Source: an uncultured Acidimicrobiaceae bacterium (GTDB lineage: Bacteria; Actinomycetota; Acidimicrobiia; Acidimicrobiales; Microtrichaceae). From it: DNA of 18,570 nt. A program made the translations under genes and the position numbers. The notes beneath the pieces were generated by a model. It was given only the letters and a program-made list of their open reading frames with translations. It was not told the DNA's origin and made no database searches. The stretch covers positions 1 to 18,570 of the forward strand of contig CALMLJ010000169.1 of NCBI GenBank assembly GCA_937868025.1. The letters run 5' to 3'. Positions 7,516 to 14,273 of this stretch are shown in pieces (the first letter of the stretch is position 1; every line of letters starts with the position of its first letter).

Positions 7516-8339
7516 GTCTGTTCGCAGTAGTAGGTGAAGCCGGAGCCGAACTTGGCTTTCACGATGGGGCCGCGGGCACGCGGGCTCATCTCGCCGTCGC
7601 GGCCGTAGACGTTGATCATGGGGCCGTAGCCGCCGGGCTCGCCCGACAGGGTGAGGAACCCGTCGGCGCCGACCGTCGCACCACCGTGCTTGACGGCGTC
7701 GTGAACGATCTCGACCGACGCCCGGTACAGACGCCGGATCTCCTGGGTCGACAGCTTGTCGGCCAGACGGTCGTACCGAAGACCCGCCTCGAAGAGGATC
7801 TCGTCGCTGTACATCGGACCGATGCCGACGAGCATCGTCGGGTCCATCAGGATGCCCTTGAGCTTGCCGCCCCGGCGCAGCACCATCTCACCGAACTTCG
7901 TCCAGGACACGGGTTCGTCGACGAGGTCGAGCCCGAGCGGCCCCACGATGTCGTCGACCTCTTCGGCCGTGACGACGAACAGCTCGGAGCTCTTGGCCGG
8001 GTCGACGAGGCGGAGCTGGCCGTGCTGGGTGAAGGTCAGCACTACGGCCGTGCCCTTGGCCACGGCGTCCTTGTTCTGGTTGCGCTGAAGTTGGGCGCGG
8101 TCGCCGAGACCGATCATGAGGACTTCGCCAGTGTCGAGACCGAGCAGGATCCACGTGCCCTTGCGGCTCACGCTGTCGATCTTCGCCCCCTCGAGCCGGC
8201 TGATCAGCGACTTCTTGGTGCCGGCGCGCTTGATCGTGGCCGCGCTCGGCGCCTCGACGGTCTTGATCTTCTTGCCCACCACGTCCTTGTCCAGGTCGCG
8301 CCGGAGGATCTCCAGCTCAGGCAGTTCAGCCATGCTCAT
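7506..8339 (-). CDS. Fpg/MutM-family protein lacking catalytic and zinc residues (probable pseudoenzyme)
   Basis: This 277-residue protein is collinear with formamidopyrimidine-DNA glycosylase and sits where mutM/fpg normally lies, between rnc and smc. Fold markers remain: ELPELE near the start, GIG and YSDEIL in the helix-two-turn-helix, NVYGRDGE before the finger. Functional residues do not. The N-terminal catalytic Pro is Ala4, though the following Glu5 stays. The beta-hairpin Lys is Thr62. GMSG has become GDRA (79-82). The Arg and Phe of the DPRxFG loop are Ala115 and Ser117. The Asn of GIGN is Pro175. Of four zinc cysteines only C272 survives (S252, A255, T275), and the finger Arg is Gly267. 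The frame is intact, so it looks maintained rather than decayed. An in-frame ATG at 8333 would give MAELPE; the first ATG is kept because its spacing from AAGGG is better. It overlaps rnc by 14 bases. A non-catalytic DNA-binding role is inferred. Confidence 0.85.
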   Translation of the reverse strand: MSMAELPELEILRRDLDKDVVGKKIKTVEAPSAATIKRAGTKKSLISRLEGAKIDSVSRKGTWILLGLDTGEVLMIGLGDRAQLQRNQNKDAVAKGTAVVLTFTQHGQLRLVDPAKSSELFVVTAEEVDDIVGPLGLDLVDEPVSWTKFGEMVLRRGGKLKGILMDPTMLVGIGPMYSDEILFEAGLRYDRLADKLSTQEIRRLYRASVEIVHDAVKHGGATVGADGFLTLSGEPGGYGPMINVYGRDGEMSPRARGPIVKAKFGSGFTYYCEQTQV

Positions 8340-9066
8340 CGGTCAGTTTCCCTTCGTCGACCAGCCGCTGCAGGGCTGCAGCTGCGGCCACCTGCTCGGC
8401 TTCCTTCTTCGTTCGGCCCTCGCCGCGACCCCATTCGACGCCGTCCAGCAGGACCGCTGCCTCGAACTCCCGGGCGTGGTCGGGACCGGCGCCGGAGACC
8501 TCGTAGCGGGGCACCAGATCGAGCTCGTGAGCCGCTCGTTCCTGCAGCCGCGACTTCGAGTCACCGGTGTCCTTGCCCGCCTCGACCCGCTCGAGATCGG
8601 GTTCGAGGAGCGAGAAGATGACGGCACGGGCAGCGTCGAAGCCGGCGTCGAGATGCACCGCACCGATCACGGCCTCCGCGCTGTCGGCGAGGATGGAGTC
8701 CTTGTCGTGCCCGCCCGTCGCGGCCTCGCCGCGCCCGAGGCGAATCGCCGGACCGAGATCGACGCGGCGTGCCGCATTGGCCAGTGTGCGTGTGTTCACG
8801 AGCGCCGCCCGACGCTGAGCGAGGACACCCTCGGGCAGCGGTGGGTCGGCGGCGAAGAGTCGTTCGGTGATGGCGAGCTGCAGCACGGCGTCGCCCAGGA
8901 ACTCGAGCCGTTCGTTCGATGGGACGGCGCCGTGCTCACCGCACCACGAACGGTGCCGAAGTGCCGCGTCGAGCAGCGAGAGACCCGAGAAGTCGTGGCC
9001 GAGACGGCGCGACAGGTCGCCCAGCAGGACGAGTCGGCCAGGCTCAAGCGAGTCGGGCGACGACAT
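8326..9066 (-). CDS. rnc: Ribonuclease III
   Basis: A 246-residue RNase III, the double-strand-specific endonuclease that matures rRNA precursors and other structured RNAs. The catalytic domain carries the signature NERLEFLGDAVL (51-62). The acidic residues expected at the Mg2+ site are all present: E52, E55, D59, D128 and E131. A double-stranded RNA-binding domain occupies about residues 168-238, with the usual GRTKKEAEQVAAAAAL helix near its end. Length is normal. The ATG at 9066 lies inside the end of acpP (23-base overlap), and the gene overlaps the Fpg-family gene by 14 bases, so the three are probably translationally coupled. acpP-rnc-smc linkage is also known in Firmicutes. Confidence 0.96.
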   Translation of the reverse strand: MSSPDSLEPGRLVLLGDLSRRLGHDFSGLSLLDAALRHRSWCGEHGAVPSNERLEFLGDAVLQLAITERLFAADPPLPEGVLAQRRAALVNTRTLANAARRVDLGPAIRLGRGEAATGGHDKDSILADSAEAVIGAVHLDAGFDAARAVIFSLLEPDLERVEAGKDTGDSKSRLQERAAHELDLVPRYEVSGAGPDHAREFEAAVLLDGVEWGRGEGRTKKEAEQVAAAAALQRLVDEGKLTDEHG

Positions 9067-9334
9067 AGTCGACAGCGTCGCTCACGAGCTCGAGGTCTTC
9101 GAGGTCTTCGACTTCGATGCCGGGACCCACGGTGCGCTCGCCGAACTCGTCGACCAGCGCCTCCACCAGTTGGTACTGCGCGAGCGAGTCGGCGTGGAGG
9201 TCGTCGACGAGCGAATCGGTCTCCTTGATCGTCGACGGCTCGATCTCGAGGATCTCACCCAGGCGTTCCTGGACGATCTCGACGATCCGTTGACGATCGA
9301 GGGACGCGAAGTGGGTATGGGTCTCGGCAGGCAT
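9044..9334 (-). CDS. acpP: Acyl carrier protein
   Basis: A 96-residue acyl carrier protein. The phosphopantetheine attachment motif DSL is at residues 49-51, with Ser50 the modified residue, in the usual four-helix context with many acidic residues (DSLVDDLHADS before it, VEALVDEFGE after it). It carries growing acyl chains on its thiol arm in the cytoplasm. The ATG is preceded by GAGGAG (9343-9348 on the opposite strand) with 8-base spacing. A somewhat long, His-containing N-terminus (residues 1-12) precedes the first helix. The neighbour downstream is rnc, overlapping by 23 bases. plsX, which often lies between rpmF and acpP, is absent. Whether this is the main fatty-acid ACP or a specialised one cannot be told here. 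Confidence 0.92.
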   Translation of the reverse strand: MPAETHTHFASLDRQRIVEIVQERLGEILEIEPSTIKETDSLVDDLHADSLAQYQLVEALVDEFGERTVGPGIEVEDLEDLELVSDAVDYVVARLA

Positions 9335-9425
9335 CGCGGCAACTCCTCGAAGAAACGTTCGTCGGTTCGACCGAACTGAGGCGGAGCAACCGCCACCAGC
9401 ACCCCCGAGGGCCGAGCCGGACGGC

Positions 9426-9431
9426 AGCTTA
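9426..9431 (-). promoter_or_regulatory. Possible -10 element (TAAGCT) for acpP-rnc-fpg
   Basis: In the 159-base gap between rpmF and acpP there is an AT-richer patch (about 9427-9450) containing TAAGCT on the minus strand. It would give an untranslated leader of about 85 bases. No convincing -35 is present. The call rests on the hexamer and on the gap. Confidence 0.25.
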
Positions 9432-9493
9432 GACGACCTAAATCCGTTATGTGCGCATCGGGCGGTCAGCCGACCAACCCTCGCGGACGTCGA

Positions 9494-9673
9494 TCAGTCG
9501 ACTTCGATGGCCTGGCGACCGTGGTACCAACCACAGTTGCCACACACGACGTGCGGAAGCTTCGACACACCGCAACGGGGGCACAGGCTGCGGGACGGGG
9601 CCGAGAGCTTCCAAGCAGACGCCCGACGCATGCGGGTCTTCGACTTCGACATCTTCTTCTTGGGGACGGCCAT
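9494..9673 (-). CDS. rpmF: 50S ribosomal protein L32
   Basis: A 59-residue bL32. The start MAVPKKKMSKSKTR is the typical family N-terminus, with the basic segment through residue 20 and the conserved W21. It retains a complete zinc ribbon: C31 and C34 (CPRC), C44 and C47 (CGNC), so this is the zinc-binding form. The ATG at 9673 has AGGA (complement of 9680-9683) 6 bases upstream. DUF177-rpmF linkage is conserved across bacteria and is seen here with a 120-base gap. The protein is a structural part of the large subunit. Confidence 0.96.
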   Translation of the reverse strand: MAVPKKKMSKSKTRMRRASAWKLSAPSRSLCPRCGVSKLPHVVCGNCGWYHGRQAIEVD

Positions 9674-9742
9674 CGTCGTTCCTGCTCACTCGTGGGGAGG
9701 TGGTCTTGGCGGCGCGCACGGACCGTGGCGCACGAACGAGAG

Positions 9743-9773
9743 AGCATAGCCGCGTCCGGTTCGTCGGTGGTAA
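9743..9773 (-). promoter_or_regulatory. Possible rpmF promoter
   Basis: On the minus strand TTACCA (9773-9768) and TATGCT (9748-9743) are separated by 19 bases, in the 120-base gap before rpmF. The -10 is good (TANNNT, near TATAAT). The -35 match is poor and the spacer is long, so only the -10 deserves weight. Confidence 0.35.
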
Positions 9774-9793
9774 CTCCGGCTGCGGCAGCCCCG

Positions 9794-10303
9794 TCAGGTC
9801 AGGTCGCGCAGGGCGTCGAGCGCCGCCCAGCGGGGATCGGGCGCCGGTTCGGCTTCTTCGTCGCTCTCGACCGACACCGGCAGCACGTCGGGCACGGGCC
9901 CGGCACAGTCGTCGCGGCAGAGCGGGTTGATCGGCAGCCCGAGGATGGCCAGCTCGCGCACCATGGGCTCCAGATCGATGTGGTCACCGGAGATCGGATA
10001 CGTCTCGCCCTCGGTCGGGTGCTCCTCGAACACCTCGGCGACCTCGACGTCGAGCGGACCCTCCACCTTCTCGAGGCATCGTCGGCACTCGCCGTTCCAA
10101 CGGCCCGTGACCGTGCCGGTCGCGGCGATACCGCCCGACAACGTCTCGAGCAGGAGGTCGACCTGTAGCGCCGAACCGACCTCGACGCGCACGCTCGCCA
10201 GCCCGACGTCGTCGAGCTCGACCGATTCCGACACCGTCTTCTGGTTGCCGACCGAGCGGCGAAGCTCGACGACGTTGATGAGAAGTGGGTTGCCGCCGGT
10301 CAT
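9794..10303 (-). CDS. DUF177 (YceD-family) protein
   Basis: A 169-residue DUF177 protein, the family encoded next to rpmF in most bacteria and linked in E. coli and plants to 23S rRNA or 50S subunit accumulation. The first cysteine pair is present (ECRRCLE, C73 and C76) as is the second segment PLCRDDC (C129 and C133). The usual following GLCxxCG pair is missing: here the sequence runs AGPVPDVLP. The C-terminal DPRWAALDALRDL is typical. The start is the ATG at 10303, supported by GGAGG (complement of 10311-10315) 7 bases upstream; the longer open frame to 10459 reads into the end of the upstream gene in another frame and is not used. It follows the SepIVA-like gene by 31 bases. Confidence 0.9.
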   Translation of the reverse strand: MTGGNPLLINVVELRRSVGNQKTVSESVELDDVGLASVRVEVGSALQVDLLLETLSGGIAATGTVTGRWNGECRRCLEKVEGPLDVEVAEVFEEHPTEGETYPISGDHIDLEPMVRELAILGLPINPLCRDDCAGPVPDVLPVSVESDEEAEPAPDPRWAALDALRDLT

Positions 10304-10334
10304 CGTCCAACCTCCCGCGTCCGTCGGGCTGGGA

Positions 10335-10937
10335 TCAATCGAGTTCCTGATCGAAGAACGCTGCTGCTTCCGACGAATCGTCGTCGTCGTACACACCGGC
10401 GGTGCGGTGGCCGAGCTCGGCCTCCGCGATCGTCGTGCCGGCGAGCTTGCGGCGACCACCAGCGACCGTCTTCGACAGGCGATCGAGGACCACCTCGAAA
10501 CTCGCGAGCTTCTGGTCGCAGTAGTCCTCGGCCTCGCGCATCATGCGACGCGACTCCTGCTCGGCGTCGTCGAGGATCTGCTGAGCGTGCTGGTTCGCCG
10601 CCTTCACGACCTCGGTGCGCTGCACCATTCGAGCGACGTGGGACTTCGCGTCGGCGATGATCTCCTCGGCCTCGCGATGCGCCTTGGCGCGGAACTCCTC
10701 CCGCTCCTTGAGCAACCAGCGGGCCGCCCGCAGCTCGTCGGGGAGGTGGGCGAGTACGTCGTCGAGGATGTCGAGGACTTCCTCGCGATGCACCATGACC
10801 GTCGACGACATGGGCACCGACCGGGCCACCTCGACGATCTCCACCAGCTGGCGGAGCTGATCCTCGGAGCGGTAGGTCGGAAGCGTGTCGGTCGTCGTCG
10901 ACGAGTCGTCCACGCCGTCCTCGATCGGTCGGCTCAT
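10335..10937 (-). CDS. sepIVA: SepIVA-like DivIVA-domain septation protein
   Basis: A 200-residue protein with a disordered N-terminus (1-25), a conserved segment with SVPMSSTVMVHREEVLDILD (40-59), and a long charged coiled coil (about 68-165) rich in Glu, Lys, Arg and Ala, ending in an acidic tail (DDDD at 184-187). This matches the mycobacterial SepIVA family (M. smegmatis MSMEG_2416, M. tuberculosis Rv2927c), a DivIVA-related factor needed for septation. Location agrees: the gene lies between coaD and the DUF177 gene, as in mycobacteria. Such proteins are often mislabelled as ATP synthase subunit B-like. The ATG overlaps the coaD stop as ATGA, so translation is probably coupled, and AGGAG lies 11 bases upstream. 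Function in this organism is inferred by homology. Confidence 0.8.
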   Translation of the reverse strand: MSRPIEDGVDDSSTTTDTLPTYRSEDQLRQLVEIVEVARSVPMSSTVMVHREEVLDILDDVLAHLPDELRAARWLLKEREEFRAKAHREAEEIIADAKSHVARMVQRTEVVKAANQHAQQILDDAEQESRRMMREAEDYCDQKLASFEVVLDRLSKTVAGGRRKLAGTTIAEAELGHRTAGVYDDDDSSEAAAFFDQELD

Positions 10938-11413
10938 GAGGGGTACTGCTCCTTCAACTTCGCCGCCACGCACGGCGGGACCATCGAGGTGACGTCGCCG
11001 CCGAAGCGGGCGATGTCGCGAATGAGCTTGGACGCGAGGAACGAGTGGGACGAGGTCGTCGGGATGAACAAGGTGTCGACCCCGGAGATGGAGCGGTTCA
11101 TCTGCGCCATCTGCAACTCCGACTCGAAGTCGGAGACCGCCCGCAGGCCCTTCACGATGAAATGTGCGCCGACGTTGCGGGCGAGGTCGACGACGAGGGA
11201 ACTGAACATCGTGACCTCGACGTTGTCGAGGTGGGCGAACGCCTCTTCGATGAGGGCCTGTCGGTCCTCGAGGGAGAACAGCGGCTCACCCTTCTGCGGG
11301 TTGCGCATCGCCGCGACCACGACCTTGTCGAACAGCCGGGCCGCGGTCTCGACGATCTCGACGTGTCCGTTGTGAACGGGGTCGAACGAACCCGGATAGA
11401 GAACCACGGTCAC
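10934..11413 (-). CDS. coaD: Phosphopantetheine adenylyltransferase
   Basis: A 159-residue CoaD, which transfers AMP from ATP to 4'-phosphopantetheine in the penultimate step of coenzyme A synthesis. Visible are the nucleotidyltransferase motif GSFDPVHNGH (8-17, with H14 and H17), the substrate-binding KGLRAVSDFESELQMAQMN (88-106), and the C-terminal SSHSFLASKLIRDIA (121-135), which corresponds to the ATP-binding serine motif. Length is standard. The start is GTG at 11413, with AGGAG 8 bases upstream lying over the rsmD stop; the gap to rsmD is 4 bases. The rsmD-coaD pair is conserved across bacteria. Confidence 0.96.
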   Translation of the reverse strand: MTVVLYPGSFDPVHNGHVEIVETAARLFDKVVVAAMRNPQKGEPLFSLEDRQALIEEAFAHLDNVEVTMFSSLVVDLARNVGAHFIVKGLRAVSDFESELQMAQMNRSISGVDTLFIPTTSSHSFLASKLIRDIARFGGDVTSMVPPCVAAKLKEQYPS

Positions 11414-11417
11414 TGCA

Positions 11418-11963
11418 TCAACTCCTGGGGGCTACGGGCGGGTTCGGGTTCGCCCGGGTCACGATCTGCACCACCGTACTTCCGTACGTGCGGTCCCTCA
11501 CGACATCCCATCGGTCGGTGACCGCGACGGCGCGATCGGACTCGATCACGAGGGTCTCGGCGTCGACGGCGTCGAGGAGGTCGGGCCACTGGTCGAACGC
11601 GTACGGCGGGTCGGCGAGGGCCAGATCGAAGGTCGAGCCGCGGAGGGCGAACCGCGTCGCGTCAGCGGTCACGACCGTCGCCCGGTCGTCGAGGCCGCAC
11701 CGGCGAAGGTTCTCCTCGATGACCCGCGCGGCGCGGCGGTCCGACTCGACGAACGTTGCCCTCGCGGCACCGCGCGACAGGGCCTCGATGCCGAGCGCTC
11801 CGGAACCGGCGAACAGGTCGAGCACGGTGGCGTCGACGACGACGTCGAGCGACCCGAGGGCGTTGAAGATCGACTCGCGAACCCGGTCGGAGGTCGGGCG
11901 GGTGCTCGTGCCCGGCGGGGCGTCGATCGTCCGTCCCCGAGCCGTCCCGGCCACCACGCGCAT
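11418..11963 (-). CDS. rsmD: 16S rRNA (guanine(966)-N(2))-methyltransferase RsmD
   Basis: A 181-residue S-adenosylmethionine-dependent methyltransferase that modifies G966 of 16S rRNA. The N-terminal family block is complete: MRVVAGTARGR, then TRPTSDRVRESIFNAL (21-36). The SAM-binding motif I is DLFAGSGALGIE (49-60), with E73 in the usual acidic position, and motif IV is DPPY (118-121). The ATG at 11963 is chosen because it begins exactly at the conserved N-terminus; the frame is open further upstream but those codons match nothing. There is no Shine-Dalgarno, and TACCGT lies 7 bases upstream, suggesting a leaderless mRNA. coaD follows 4 bases later. Confidence 0.95.
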   Translation of the reverse strand: MRVVAGTARGRTIDAPPGTSTRPTSDRVRESIFNALGSLDVVVDATVLDLFAGSGALGIEALSRGAARATFVESDRRAARVIEENLRRCGLDDRATVVTADATRFALRGSTFDLALADPPYAFDQWPDLLDAVDAETLVIESDRAVAVTDRWDVVRDRTYGSTVVQIVTRANPNPPVAPRS

Positions 11964-11970
11964 GGGCAGC

Positions 11971-11976
11971 ACGGTA
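11971..11976 (-). promoter_or_regulatory. -10 element (TACCGT) for leaderless rsmD
   Basis: TACCGT on the minus strand is followed by seven bases and the rsmD ATG. It lies downstream of the hairpin that follows recG, consistent with a fresh transcription start for rsmD-coaD-sepIVA-DUF177. Confidence 0.5.
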
Positions 11977-12051
11977 GTCCGCGCCGGACGCTCCCCCGGC
12001 CGGACGTGATTCTCGACGATCGGCCGTCGGAATCCCGAGAGGAATGAACCC

Positions 12052-12074
12052 CAGCGCACGCCTGGCGTGCGCTG
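12052..12074 (-). terminator. Hairpin after recG
   Basis: CAGCGCACGC (12052-12061) and GCGTGCGCTG (12065-12074) form a perfect 10-pair stem with a three-base loop, 34 bases beyond the recG stop. No T-tract follows, only GGGTTCATT. It probably terminates the transcript of the DhaL gene and recG, as rsmD appears to have its own start. Confidence 0.55.
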
Positions 12075-12107
12075 TGGTGCACACCTGCCAACGCCCGGCG
12101 CGCGTCG

Positions 12108-14273
12108 CTACCCCTTGAGGAGGAACTCCTCGTCCTCCTCACCCAGGAACAGCTTCAGCTCGTCACGAAGGGCCGGGAGGTGGTGCAGGCCGTCGCCGGG
12201 CCCGGCGTCGTCGTCGATGAGCTCGAACGCGACCTCGCGGGCACGTTCCACCCAGGGCCGGTCACGGCGGAGCGAGGCCAGGCGCAGGTCGTTGCGGCCC
12301 TTCTGCCGCTCCCCCATGATCGTGCCTTCGCCACGCAGATCGAGGTCGACCTCGGCCAGGTCGAACCCGTCGGTCGTGCGCACCATGGCCTCGAGTCGGG
12401 CCTCGCCGTCGGGCGTGGGCTCCCCCGCGACGAGCACACAGAACGACCGGTGGGCACCACGCCCGACCCGGCCCCGCAGCTGGTGCAACTGCGCGATGCC
12501 GAACCGGTCGGCGTCGAGGATGACCATGACGGTGGCGTTGGGCACGTCGACGCCGACCTCGATCACCGTCGTGGCCACCAGCACGTCGAGATCACCGCGA
12601 CGGAACGCCGTCATCGTGGCCTCCTTCTCCTGCGACGTCATACGGCCGTGCAGCAACGCCAACCGCAGGCCGTAGAGCTCGCCGGCCGACAGCTGCTCGA
12701 AGGTCTCGGTCGCCGACGACACCTCGAGCTTCTGGGACTCCTCGATGAGCGGGCAGACCACGTAGCACTGCCGGCCCTGCTCCACCTCGCCCCGGACGAG
12801 CTTCCACGCGTCGTCGACGTCGGCCTCCGAACGCGCCCAACTCGTCTCGATCGGCGTGCGGCCCGGGGGCAGCTCGTCGAGGACCGACACATCGAGGTCG
12901 CCGTAGACCGTCATGGCCGCCGTCCGAGGGATCGGGGTCGCGGTCATCACCAGCACGTCGGGTGCCGTGCCGTCGGGATTCGAGCTTCGGAGCGCAGCAC
13001 GCTGCTCGACACCGAACCGGTGCTGCTCGTCGATCACCACGACGCCGAGCGAACGGAACTTCACCGCGTCCTGGATGAGCGCGTGGGTGCCGACCACGAT
13101 GTCGACGCCACCGTCGGCGAGGTCGGCCAGGATCTGCTTGCGTTCGGCACCCGTGACCCGGTTGGTCAGCAGGGCGATGCGCAGCTCGCGGTCCTCGAAC
13201 AGCGAACCCTCCTCGGCGGGCACCTGGAACCCGGCGAGGTCGCGCCGCAACCCCAGCGCGTGTTGCTCGGCCAGCACCTCGGTCGGCGCCATCATCGCCC
13301 CCTGGTGCCCGCCCTGGACCGCCGCCAGCAATGCGCTCACCGCCACGACCGTCTTGCCGGCGCCGACGTCGCCCTGCAGCAGCCGGTGCATGGGGATCGG
13401 GCGGGCGAGGTCGGCGATGATCTCGCCGATCACTCGCTGCTGGGCGCCGGTGAGCGGGAACGGCAGCCGCTGCCAGTAGCTCGACATCAGCGCGGTCGAG
13501 GGGTCGTGGACGATGCCGACCGAGGTGAGTTCGAGCGCCCGCTTGCGAAGCACCAGCGCCAGCTGGATGCGCAGCAACTCGTCGAACACGAGACGCTTGC
13601 GGGCCGCAGCCGACTGTCCCATGGACTCGGGGGTGTGGATGCCGATGAGCGCCGTCTGCCGATCGACGAAGTCGAACCGCTCGAGGACCACGGGAGGCAG
13701 GGGCTCGGCGATGCCGCGGGGTTCGCACCGGCGGAGGGCCTGGGCGCACATGTCACCGAGGTCCCACGTGCTCAGCCCCGACTTCTCGCTCTGGGGATAG
13801 ACCGGAATGATCTTGCCGGTGCGGTTGCCGATCAGGTCGACGACGGGATTCGTCATCTGGCGAACGCCCCGGAAGTCCTCGACCTTGCCGTAGAAGATGG
13901 CTTCGGTGCCGACGGGGAGCTGCTTCTCGCGCCAGCCCTGGTTGAAGAAGGAGATCTTGAGCCGGCCCGTCTCGTCGGCGATGTCGCCGGTGACCATGGC
14001 GCGACCGCCCTTGACCCGCCGCGACGAGATCGACCGAACGGTCGCGAGCACCATGCCCTCCTCGCCCGGGCGGAGATCTCGCACCTTGGCCTGGTTGGTG
14101 CGGTCGAGGTATCGCCTCGGGTAGTGCGTGAGGAGGTCGAGGAGCGAGTCGATGCCCAACTTGTGGAGACCGTCGAGCTTCTTCGGGCCGACTCCGCTCA
14201 GCCGCTCGACGGGGATGGCGGCCAGATCGGCGAGCGTGATCGGCGCGGGGTCGGGCGGGGCGGAACTAGCCAC
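12108..14273 (-). CDS. recG: ATP-dependent DNA helicase RecG
   Basis: A 721-residue RecG, the helicase that remodels stalled forks and branched recombination intermediates. The N-terminal wedge region has the conserved GVGPKKLDGLHKLGI (27-41) and YPRRYLD (51-57), then an OB-fold. The helicase core has Walker A GDVGAGKT (301-308), APTEVLAEQH (329-338), Walker B as DEQH (415-418), TATPIPR (444-450), ATTVIEVGVDVPNA (567-580) and QLRGRVGR (598-605). The C-terminal RGxGxxxGxRQxG block is present with substitutions (RGEGTIMGERQKG, 647-659). The GTG at 14273 is chosen: it overlaps the upstream stop by 8 bases and gives a normal N-terminus; the 21 codons further upstream lie inside the previous gene. 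Confidence 0.96.
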   Translation of the reverse strand: MASSAPPDPAPITLADLAAIPVERLSGVGPKKLDGLHKLGIDSLLDLLTHYPRRYLDRTNQAKVRDLRPGEEGMVLATVRSISSRRVKGGRAMVTGDIADETGRLKISFFNQGWREKQLPVGTEAIFYGKVEDFRGVRQMTNPVVDLIGNRTGKIIPVYPQSEKSGLSTWDLGDMCAQALRRCEPRGIAEPLPPVVLERFDFVDRQTALIGIHTPESMGQSAAARKRLVFDELLRIQLALVLRKRALELTSVGIVHDPSTALMSSYWQRLPFPLTGAQQRVIGEIIADLARPIPMHRLLQGDVGAGKTVVAVSALLAAVQGGHQGAMMAPTEVLAEQHALGLRRDLAGFQVPAEEGSLFEDRELRIALLTNRVTGAERKQILADLADGGVDIVVGTHALIQDAVKFRSLGVVVIDEQHRFGVEQRAALRSSNPDGTAPDVLVMTATPIPRTAAMTVYGDLDVSVLDELPPGRTPIETSWARSEADVDDAWKLVRGEVEQGRQCYVVCPLIEESQKLEVSSATETFEQLSAGELYGLRLALLHGRMTSQEKEATMTAFRRGDLDVLVATTVIEVGVDVPNATVMVILDADRFGIAQLHQLRGRVGRGAHRSFCVLVAGEPTPDGEARLEAMVRTTDGFDLAEVDLDLRGEGTIMGERQKGRNDLRLASLRRDRPWVERAREVAFELIDDDAGPGDGLHHLPALRDELKLFLGEEDEEFLLKG

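Noticed and set aside
9364..9376. GTTCGACCGAAC near acpP as a LexA/SOS box
   Set aside because: The actinobacterial SOS box is GAAC-N4-GTTC; here the half-sites are in the opposite order, so it is only a short palindrome.
10304..10459. An upstream extension of the DUF177 gene (52 more codons)
   Set aside because: The extension overlaps the end of the SepIVA-like gene, has no family match, and the ATG at 10303 has an excellent ribosome site.
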